NCBI GenBank assembly: GCA_050330055.1
Contig: JBHJOF010000279.1
Span: 1-13,174 of the forward strand
From: JBHJOF01 sp050330055
GTDB taxonomy: Bacteria; Pseudomonadota; Alphaproteobacteria; Kiloniellales; JAKSDN01
Direction of reading: 5' to 3'
DNA length: 13,174 nucleotides
The translations under genes were made by a program, and so were the position numbers. Below the pieces are notes generated by a model that ran no database searches, was not told the origin of the DNA, and worked only from the letters and a program-made list of their open reading frames with translations. This document shows, piece by piece, positions 1 to 8,003 of the stretch. How positions within the stretch are numbered: the stretch's first letter is position 1; each line of letters starts with the position of its first letter.

Positions 1-2
1 AT

Positions 3-383
3 GTTTTGATTTCTACCGCTTTAGGACAAGCAGCTAAGTCCTTTGCGCCGGAAGCCGATCCCGATCCGGCAACGGCGCTGACGGAGCCGGTGGCGCCCTT
101 CAAGGTCGGGCTGATCAACCTGCGCGTCGCCGACGCCTACTGCACCCGGGTCTGCGACGAGCTTTACGGCAAGCTGCGCGAGGCCGGCGTCGAGGTGCTC
201 TACAGCGACCGTGACGAGAGCGTGGGCGCCAAGTTCGCCGACATGGACCTGATCGGCCTGCCCTGGCAGCTCGTGGTCGGGCCGCGCGGCCTCAAGTCCG
301 GCGTGGTCGAGCTCAAGGAGCGCCGCGGCGGCGAGCGCCAGGAGCTCTCGATCGAAGCCGCTTTGGCGAGGCTCTGCGGCTGA
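3..383 (+). CDS. proS: Prolyl-tRNA synthetase, C-terminal fragment (anticodon-binding domain)
   Basis: Only the last part of class II prolyl-tRNA synthetase, the cytoplasmic enzyme that charges tRNA-Pro, is present. From about residue 27 of the visible frame (VAPFKVGLINLR) to the TGA at 381-383 it matches the HGTP anticodon-binding domain, including GAKFADMDLIGLPWQ and VVGPRGLKSGVVELK. The catalytic domain with class II motifs 1-3 is absent. The frame is open to the left edge, so no true start can be set; the first TTG (6-8) is not trusted. Residues 1-26 do not look like the GI-x-WP segment that normally precedes VAPF in alphaproteobacterial ProS, and the first ~45 bases are AT-rich unlike the rest. 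This could be a contig-end artefact, a rearrangement or a broken copy. Placement just before lolC-lolD fits the usual alphaproteobacterial order. The domain call is firm; gene integrity is uncertain. Confidence 0.82.
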   Translation, partial: VLISTALGQAAKSFAPEADPDPATALTEPVAPFKVGLINLRVADAYCTRVCDELYGKLREAGVEVLYSDRDESVGAKFADMDLIGLPWQLVVGPRGLKSGVVELKERRGGERQELSIEAALARLCG

Positions 384-387
384 TTGA

Positions 388-410
388 AAAAAGGGGTCAG
401 CCCCCTTTTT
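388..410 (+). terminator. Probable intrinsic terminator of proS
   Basis: Four bases after the proS stop codon (381-383), an A5G4 / C4T5 stem closes on a five-base TCAGC loop and ends in a T5 run (406-410), which is the form of a Rho-independent terminator. It coincides with the left half of the inverted REP-like repeat. The right half (422-445) can form an equivalent hairpin ending in T5, so either or both could stop transcription. Termination is inferred from structure alone. Confidence 0.5.
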
Positions 411-445
411 GCGTCGGGTTCAAAAAGGGGGCTGACCCCATTTTT
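388..445. repeat. Nested double-palindrome (REP/BIME-like) between proS and lolC
   Basis: Two copies of one ~23-base unit lie in inverted orientation. The left arm is 388-410 (A5-GGGG-TCAGC-CCCC-T5) and the right arm is 422-445 (A5-GGGGGCTGACCCC-A-T5), with an 11-base loop at 411-421. The arms are reverse complements except for one extra A at 440. Each arm is also a palindrome with a 9-bp stem (AAAAGGGG type) around TCAGC. The DNA can therefore fold as one long hairpin or as two side-by-side hairpins. The T5 runs at 406-410 and 441-445 follow GC stems, so it probably also terminates proS transcription. The unit resembles the GGGGTCAGxCCCC motif that I recall near REP-associated tyrosine transposases (RAYTs); no such transposase lies in this window. 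The right arm ends two bases before the lolC Shine-Dalgarno site. Confidence 0.85.
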
Positions 446-462
446 CCGGAGGGGACGAGCGC

Positions 463-1710
463 ATGATCTTCGGTGCCTTCGAGCGCATGGTGGCCCTGCG
501 CTATCTGCGCGCCCGCCGGCAGGAGGGCTTCATCTCGGTGATCGCCGTCTTCTCGCTGCTCGGCATCGTGCTCGGTGTCGCCACCTTGATCATCGTGATG
601 GCGGTGATGAACGGCTTCCGGCAGGAACTGCTGGGCCGCATCCTGGGCGTCAACGGCCATCTGACGATCTATGCCAATCAGGATCGCATCGTCGACTATC
701 CCGACCTGGCCCAACACCTGCGCGAGCTTTCCGACGTAGTCGAGGTGACGCCGCAGATCCAGGGCCAGGCCATGGTGACTTCGGAAGGCAACGCTACCGG
801 CGCCCTGGTGCGCGGCATGACCAAGGCCGACATCGAGGCGCGCCCCCTGATCGCCGGCAACATCATCACCGGCTCGCTCGACGAGTTCGTCGGCGACGAC
901 GTGGTGATGATCGGCTCGCGCCTGGCGCGCCGCTTCGGCCGCACGGTCGGCGACCGTATAACCCTGGTCACGCCGCGCGGCAACACCACGGTGATCGGCA
1001 CGGTGCCGCGGCTCAAGGCCTATCGTATCGTTGGCCTGTTCGAGGTCGGCATGTTCGAGTACGATAGCAACTTCGTCTACATGCCGCTGGAGGCGGCGCA
1101 GCTCTTCTTCCGCATGCCCGACGCGGTCAACGCGATCGAGATCTACGCCAGGAATCCCGACCGGCTCGAGACGACGCGCATGGAAGTGGCGGGCCTGCTC
1201 GGCATCGACCTGCGCATGGTCGACTGGCAGCAGGCCAATGCCAGCTTCTTCAATGCCATCCAGGTCGAGCGCAACGTCATGTTCCTGATCCTCTCGCTGA
1301 TCATCCTGGTGGCGGCCTTCAACATCCTGTCCGGCCAGTACATGCTGGTGAAGGGCAAGGGCAGGGACATCGCCATCCTGCGCACCATGGGGGCGACGCG
1401 CGGCATGATCCTGCGCATCTTCTTCCTGACCGGCGCCTCGATCGGCGTGTTCGGGACGGCGCTCGGCTTCGCGCTCGGCCTGGCCTTCTCCGAGAACATC
1501 GAGATCATCCGGCAATGGCTGCAGGGCCTGACCGGCACCGAGCTGTTCTCGGCCGAGATCTACTTCCTGTCGCGCCTGCCGGCCGAGGTCGACGCGGTCG
1601 AGGTGATGCAGGTGGTCGGCATGGCGCTCTTCTGGTCCTTCCTGGCGCCATTGTTCCCGGCCTGGCGGGCCGCCCGCCTCGATCCGGTGGAAGCGCTGCG
1701 CTATGAGTGA
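463..1710 (+). CDS. lolC: Lipoprotein-releasing ABC transporter permease LolC/LolE
   Basis: Inner-membrane permease of the Lol system: with LolD it uses ATP to extract outer-membrane lipoproteins from the inner membrane and pass them to periplasmic LolA. The 415-residue length is typical. An N-terminal membrane segment at ~23-49 follows the family motif ALRYLRARRQEGFISVIAVF. A large periplasmic domain (MacB-PCD-like, ~50-265) comes next, then three C-terminal FtsX-type membrane segments at ~271-296, ~315-343 and ~380-402. The protein ends in the characteristic PAWRAARLDPVEALRYE. The ATG at 463 is supported by GGAGGGG at 448-454, eight bases upstream. The stop overlaps the lolD start by 8 bases, indicating translational coupling. 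Alphaproteobacteria usually carry one such permease that serves as both LolC and LolE, so the symbol could equally be lolE or lolF. The family call is very secure. Confidence 0.95.
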   Translation: MIFGAFERMVALRYLRARRQEGFISVIAVFSLLGIVLGVATLIIVMAVMNGFRQELLGRILGVNGHLTIYANQDRIVDYPDLAQHLRELSDVVEVTPQIQGQAMVTSEGNATGALVRGMTKADIEARPLIAGNIITGSLDEFVGDDVVMIGSRLARRFGRTVGDRITLVTPRGNTTVIGTVPRLKAYRIVGLFEVGMFEYDSNFVYMPLEAAQLFFRMPDAVNAIEIYARNPDRLETTRMEVAGLLGIDLRMVDWQQANASFFNAIQVERNVMFLILSLIILVAAFNILSGQYMLVKGKGRDIAILRTMGATRGMILRIFFLTGASIGVFGTALGFALGLAFSENIEIIRQWLQGLTGTELFSAEIYFLSRLPAEVDAVEVMQVVGMALFWSFLAPLFPAWRAARLDPVEALRYE

Positions 1711-2449
1711 GGCGGGAAGCAAGGCGGGCGGCGGGCCGGCCTTGGAGCTGCAGGGCGTCGTCAAGACCTTTCACCAGGCCGACCGCTCGCTCGAGGTGCT
1801 GCGCAGCGTCGACCTGAAGATTCCCAGCGGCGAGCTGGTGGCGCTGGTCGGGCCGTCGGGCGCCGGCAAGTCGACACTGCTGCACATCGCCGGCCTGCTG
1901 GAACGGCCCGACGGCGGCGAGGTGCTGATCAAGGGCAAGACCTGCTCGCGCCTCTCCGATCGCGATCGCACGGCACTGCGCCGTGGCACCATCGGGTTCG
2001 TCTATCAGTATCACCACCTGCTGCCGGAGTTCTCGGCGCTGGAGAACCTTGTGGTGCCGCAGATGATTGCTGGCCAAGGCCGGCAGCGCGCACGCGGCCG
2101 CGGCCGCGAGCTGCTCGAGATCGTCGGGCTGGAGGAGCGCGCCAACCATCGCCCGGCGCGGCTCTCGGGCGGCGAGCAGCAGCGCGTCGCCATCGCCCGG
2201 GCGCTGGCCAACAATCCGGCCATCCTGCTGGCCGACGAGCCGACCGGCAACCTCGACCCGCACACCGCGGACTCGGTGTTCGCGCTGCTGGTGCAGCTGG
2301 TGCGTGGCGTCGGGCTGGCGGCCCTGATCGCCACCCACAACATGGCGCTGGCCGGCCGCATGGACCGCATCCTGCGCCTCGACGACGGCCACGTCCTGGA
2401 GGGCGCCCCGCCCGAGCTGACCCTGCCGGCCCAGCAGACCTCGCACTGA
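1703..2449 (+). CDS. lolD: Lipoprotein-releasing ABC transporter ATP-binding protein LolD
   Basis: Cytoplasmic ATPase that powers LolC/E-mediated lipoprotein release. The 248 residues show a complete ABC nucleotide-binding domain: Walker A GPSGAGKST (50-58), Q-loop Gln at FVYQYHHLLPEF (Q102), ABC signature LSGGEQQ (154-160), Walker B ILLADEPTGNLDP (174-186, catalytic Glu 179) and switch His in THN (H212). The GFVYQ-HHLLPEFSALENVxxP pattern is typical of LolD within the LolD/MacB/FtsE group. The ATG lies inside the end of lolC (overlap 1703-1710), so the two are one operon. A short Gly/Ala-rich N-terminal tail precedes the domain. No second copy or fusion is seen. The next + strand gene, dnaE, is 1.7 kb away, and a multi-hairpin repeat lies just downstream, probably ending the transcript. 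Confidence 0.96.
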   Translation: MSEAGSKAGGGPALELQGVVKTFHQADRSLEVLRSVDLKIPSGELVALVGPSGAGKSTLLHIAGLLERPDGGEVLIKGKTCSRLSDRDRTALRRGTIGFVYQYHHLLPEFSALENLVVPQMIAGQGRQRARGRGRELLEIVGLEERANHRPARLSGGEQQRVAIARALANNPAILLADEPTGNLDPHTADSVFALLVQLVRGVGLAALIATHNMALAGRMDRILRLDDGHVLEGAPPELTLPAQQTSH

Positions 2450-2468
2450 CGCTTAGATTTCCTCTTTA

Positions 2469-2574
2469 TCACCCTCACCCTCCCAAGCGCCCTGCGGCCG
2501 CTTGGGCCCCTCCCTCTCCCCTCAAGGGAGAGGAAGGGGCCCGCGCGCGTCAGCGCGTGGGAAGGTGAGGGTGA
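2469..2574. repeat. Cloverleaf-like palindromic intergenic repeat after lolD
   Basis: This 106-base element is almost wholly self-complementary. The outer arms, 2469-2484 (TCACCCTCACCCTCCC) and 2559-2574, pair at 15 of 16 positions. Inside are three hairpins: AAGCG/CGCTT (2485-2503), a 17-base stem GGGCCCCTCCCTCTCCC (2504-2520) with 2526-2542 at 16 of 17 positions and loop CTCAA, and CGCG-TCAG-CGCG (2546-2557). The fold is thus an outer stem with three branches. It lies between two genes that converge (lolD on +, the TauE/SafE permease on -), where it could terminate transcription from both sides. I recall CCCTCACCCTCCC...GGGAGAGGG intergenic repeats as dispersed in alphaproteobacterial genomes; copy number cannot be seen here. 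No ORF and no target-site duplication was noted. Confidence 0.8.
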
Positions 2575-2586
2575 GCTTTGTTCAGT

Positions 2587-3342
2587 TCAGCTCTCCACCC
2601 AGAATGCCCGGGCAACCAGGGCCAGCGAGAGCGCGATCAGCAGCAGCAGCACCAGGCGCTTGAACCGGGCCGGGTCGCCGCGCCGGAAGCCGCGGTGGCC
2701 GATCCAGATGCCGAGCCCGATCAGCGGCAGGGCGACCAGCGTGCGCAGCAGCACCTCGGCGGTGACCAGGCCCTGTGCGGCCAGGAAGCCGGTGCCGAGC
2801 GCGTCGGAGGCCAGGAAGTAGGCGATGATCGAGGCGCGGCCGACGGCGACGACGGCGTCGGAGCCGAAGTAGAACAGGATCACCGGCGGCCCGCCGGCCC
2901 CGGTGCTGCCGTTCAACAGGCCGGCACCGAGGCCGGTGGCGAAGGCCGGCAGCGCGCCGCTGCCGCTGTGCAGGCTGCGGCCGCGCCAGATCAACAGCGT
3001 GGCGACGATCACCACCGCGGCGATCGCCAGACGGATGGCGTTGGCCGGCAGGTTGGCAAGCGCGTAGACGCCGGCGGGTGTGGCCAGCAGGGTGCCGAGC
3101 ACGATCCAGCGCAGCGAGCGCCACTGAACCTCGCGCCACACCGCGGGCAGCAGGCCGAGGCTGGCGGCGACCTCGAACAGCAGCACCATGGGCACGACCT
3201 CGGCCGGCGGCAGCACGACGGCCAGGCTGGAGACCCAGATCATCGACGAGCCGAAGCCCGAGTAGCCGCGCACGAAGGCGGCGGCAAAGACCGCGAGCGC
3301 GGCATAGGCGAGGACGCCGGGCGGCAAAGCGAGCCATTCCAT
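2587..3342 (-). CDS. TauE/SafE family membrane permease (probable sulfite or organic anion exporter)
   Basis: A 251-residue, highly hydrophobic protein with roughly seven or eight membrane segments (about 10-25, 36-64, 78-98, 100-119, 131-148, 165-190, 198-215, 229-247). It shows the two-fold internal repeat of the TauE/SafE (DUF81) family: GYSGFGSS at 26-33 in the first half and GSTGAGGPPVILFYF at 145-159 in the second. Family members export sulfite, sulfoacetate or related anions, or act in sulfur and taurine metabolism; the substrate here cannot be inferred. The ATG at 3340-3342 has GGCGAGGAT just upstream on its strand. It lies on the minus strand, 107 bases downstream of the WHy lipoprotein gene and possibly co-transcribed with it. 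No sulfur-metabolism gene is nearby to refine the role. A longer overlapping minus frame (2582-3406) does not read as this family and was discarded. Confidence 0.88.
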   Translation of the reverse strand: MEWLALPPGVLAYAALAVFAAAFVRGYSGFGSSMIWVSSLAVVLPPAEVVPMVLLFEVAASLGLLPAVWREVQWRSLRWIVLGTLLATPAGVYALANLPANAIRLAIAAVVIVATLLIWRGRSLHSGSGALPAFATGLGAGLLNGSTGAGGPPVILFYFGSDAVVAVGRASIIAYFLASDALGTGFLAAQGLVTAEVLLRTLVALPLIGLGIWIGHRGFRRGDPARFKRLVLLLLIALSLALVARAFWVES

Positions 3343-3379
3343 GGCCGATCCTCGCCCGGCATCCCAGGCGCGGGAAGGG

Positions 3380-3396
3380 CCAGCGCGTGGCGCTGG
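3380..3396. other. Perfect 7-bp hairpin between the two minus-strand genes
   Basis: CCAGCGC (3380-3386) and GCGCTGG (3390-3396) flank a three-base loop in the 107-base gap between the lipoprotein gene and the TauE/SafE gene. No T-run follows on the minus strand, so a Rho-independent terminator is not supported. It may be an mRNA-stabilising or processing hairpin, or chance in GC-rich DNA. Confidence 0.3.
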
Positions 3397-3449
3397 TTGG
3401 TGCCAAGGGGCGGGAGGGGCGCGGCGGAGGACCCCGCCTTGCGCTTTCC

Positions 3450-3956
3450 CTACAGCGGAATCAGCGTCTCGGTGCCGCCGCTGCCGGACCCCGGTATGAG
3501 GCGCAGGCTGCCGCTCTTCTCGTAGGGCACCGTGCGTGTGGTCAGGCCCCGCAGATAGGCCAGCCCGTTGATCTTGTAGTCGAGCTGACCGCCGCGCGCG
3601 ATGCCGAGCGCCTGCCGCGCCAGGTTGACCAGGCTGGTCGAGGCGGTGACCGGCACGCGGGCCTCGCCGAGGCGCGGGATCGTCACCGATTCGTTGGTGA
3701 ATCCTTCGGCGAAGTGCTGGCCGTTCAGCATCAGGTCGAAGGTCATGCCCTCCAGGGGCAGATCGAAGTTGTTGGGATTGCGCACCCGCAGGTCGACCTC
3801 GACCTCCTGCTCGAAGAGGCCGCTGCCGAGGAACTTGATGTCGGCCACGCTCACCTGCGGCGGCAGCGCGTCGTCCAGCGAGGCGCAGGCCGTTGCGACC
3901 AGGGCGGCGACGAGCACGGCGGGCAGGGACAGGAGGCGGGCTATCGGCCGGGTCAT
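3450..3956 (-). CDS. LEA14-like (WHy domain) lipoprotein
   Basis: A predicted lipoprotein of 168 residues. The N-terminus has a short basic stretch (MTRPIAR), a hydrophobic core (LLSLPAVLVAALVATA) and Cys24 in the context ATAC, which reads as a lipobox although position -3 is Ala rather than the usual Leu. Residues ~36-150 form a WHy/LEA_2 domain: alternating beta-type segments, the hallmark RNPNNFDLPLEG (59-70), then LNGQHFAEG and a TIPRLGEARVPV strand pair. Members are associated with desiccation and stress tolerance in plants and some bacteria; the bacterial role is mostly unknown. I chose the start at 3956 over an in-frame ATG at 3995 because AAGGGGAG (3963-3970 on the minus strand) is six bases upstream and the signal peptide then begins correctly. 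Its product would be a client of the Lol system encoded upstream, but that is true of any outer-membrane lipoprotein. Biochemical function is unassigned. Confidence 0.82.
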   Translation of the reverse strand: MTRPIARLLSLPAVLVAALVATACASLDDALPPQVSVADIKFLGSGLFEQEVEVDLRVRNPNNFDLPLEGMTFDLMLNGQHFAEGFTNESVTIPRLGEARVPVTASTSLVNLARQALGIARGGQLDYKINGLAYLRGLTTRTVPYEKSGSLRLIPGSGSGGTETLIPL

Positions 3957-4168
3957 GCTGGGCTCCCCTTTTGATGACGTGCAGCCTGGGTTCAATCTGC
4001 TGTTCTACGGCCGGACAGCGAAACTATCCCCAAAGCTATGCCAGTGGTATCGCGCTGCCGCAATGGGGACGAGTGCAGTTTTCCACAGAATGGGGATAAT
4101 TGGCGGGAAACATCGTGTGAATTTCATTTGCTGGCCGACTCGCCATTGGCCGTGGAATCAATAGCGCC
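3957..4168. promoter_or_regulatory. Divergent intergenic region upstream of dnaE with DnaA-box-like 9-mers
   Basis: These 212 bases separate the minus-strand lipoprotein gene from dnaE and must hold both promoters. The stretch is visibly less GC-rich than its surroundings. TTTTCCACA (4079-4087) fits the relaxed DnaA consensus TTWTNCACA. TTATCCCCA on the minus strand (4091-4099) differs from TTATCCACA by one base and CTATCCCCA (4024-4032) by two. No convincing -35/-10 pair stands out: TTGGCG (4100-4105) with a 17-base spacer to TTCATT is weak. DnaA control of dnaE is a hypothesis only. Confidence 0.35.
3963..3970 (-). promoter_or_regulatory. Shine-Dalgarno site that fixes the WHy lipoprotein start
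   Basis: AAGGGGAG on the minus strand lies six bases before the ATG at 3954-3956. The upstream in-frame ATG at 3993-3995 would instead place thirteen polar residues before the signal peptide, so this site decides the start. Confidence 0.6.
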
Positions 4169-7670
<3,502 letters not shown>

Positions 7671-7678
<8 letters not shown>

Positions 7679-7714
7679 ATTTCAATTTATTATAACAGTA
7701 CCCTAAAGTAGTTT
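7671..7714. other. AT-rich block spanning the dnaE stop, with an AT-only hairpin
   Basis: The last bases of dnaE and the following ~36 bases are strongly AT-rich in an otherwise GC-rich window. ATAAAT (7675-7680), loop TTCA and ATTTAT (7685-7690) form a 6-bp AT-only hairpin across the TAA stop. It is too weak for a classical terminator. It may be a flank or target of the adjacent repeat, or a spacer left by an older insertion. Confidence 0.4.
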
Positions 7715-7715
7715 G

Positions 7716-7799
7716 TCATCCCCGGGCTTGACCCGGGGATCCATGGCTGGGCCAGGGTTCGGTGGCAGCCATGGATTGCCGGGGCAAGCCCGGCAATGA
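7716..7799. repeat. Three-stem palindromic intergenic repeat between dnaE and rpsB
   Basis: An ~84-base element built from three consecutive perfect stems: ATCCCCGGG/CCCGGGGAT (7718-7726 with 7732-7740, loop CTTGA), ATCCATGGCTG/CAGCCATGGAT (7739-7749 with 7766-7776) and ATTGCCGGG/CCCGGCAAT (7775-7783 with 7789-7797, loop GCAAG). The element starts GTCATCCCCGGGCTTG and ends CGGCAATGA, so its ends are also roughly complementary (GTCAT.../...ATGA). I recall this pattern as a very common dispersed intergenic repeat in alphaproteobacteria. It could terminate dnaE transcription. No coding potential is evident, and copy number elsewhere cannot be judged from one window. Confidence 0.82.
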
Positions 7800-7855
7800 A
7801 GGGGAATAGGGCGGCCCGCCATGGTGGCGAAAGCCGGCCCCGCCCGCCTTCCCCC

Positions 7856-7884
7856 TTGCTTTTCCTGGCCTCGGGGGCTATCAA
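7856..7884 (+). promoter_or_regulatory. Candidate sigma-70 promoter for the rpsB cluster
   Basis: TTGCTT (7856-7861) and TATCAA (7879-7884) are separated by 17 bases and match the -35 and -10 consensus at 3 and 4 of 6 positions. This would start transcription near 7891 and leave a leader of about 113 bases. It is the best pair I found in 7800-8003, but consensus matches in alphaproteobacteria are weak evidence. Confidence 0.3.
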
Positions 7885-7889
7885 CCGCG

Positions 7890-7969
7890 CGCGTAAAACC
7901 ACACGCGGGCATGCGGCCCTGGGGGAGACATCCCCGGCGGTCGCTCCGGTGTCCGGACCTCCGGATCAC
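7890..7969 (+). promoter_or_regulatory. Possible structured 5' leader of rpsB (ribosomal protein autoregulation candidate)
   Basis: Three hairpins follow one another between the candidate promoter and rpsB: CGCGT/ACGCG (7890-7894 with 7903-7907), GGGGA/TCCCC with loop GACA (7922-7926 with 7931-7935), and a longer stem GTG-TCCGG / CCGGA-T-CAC (7949-7956 with 7961-7969) carrying one bulged T at 7966 and loop ACCT. In E. coli, S2 represses rpsB-tsf through the rpsB leader, so a leader structure here is expected. Whether this one binds S2 is unknown, and GC-rich DNA forms hairpins easily. Confidence 0.35.
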
Positions 7970-7993
7970 GGCCCGCGGCGGATCAACCGGAAA

Positions 7994-7999
7994 AGAGGA
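7994..7999 (+). promoter_or_regulatory. Shine-Dalgarno site that fixes the rpsB start
   Basis: AGAGGA lies four bases before the ATG at 8004. The same frame stays open upstream to an ATG at 7821, but that extension has no S2 similarity and no comparable ribosome-binding site, so 8004 is the start. Confidence 0.75.
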
Positions 8000-8003
8000 C
8001 CTC

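Noticed and set aside
388..445. Short two-unit CRISPR-like repeat
   Set aside because: The two units are inverted, not direct, with a single 11-base spacer and no cas genes.
384..1067. Plus-strand frame starting in the REP-like repeat (KKGVSPLF...GSKRGLTPFF)
   Set aside because: The N-terminal part is the translated palindromic repeat and the rest is an off-frame, Arg/Gly/Pro-rich reading of lolC. No family is recognisable.
2578..3525. Plus-strand 315-codon frame opposite the TauE/SafE gene
   Set aside because: Gln, Gly and Arg rich with no recognisable domain; the opposite strand has a clear membrane-protein family match with both family motifs.
4020..4100. Origin of replication suggested by the DnaA-like sites
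   Set aside because: Only one strict-consensus box, no AT-rich unwinding block next to it, and no dnaA, dnaN, hemE or parAB nearby.
7821..8003. 61-residue N-terminal extension of rpsB
   Set aside because: Not similar to S2; the ATG at 8004 has a proper ribosome-binding site and the conserved S2 N-terminus, and this stretch contains the leader hairpins.
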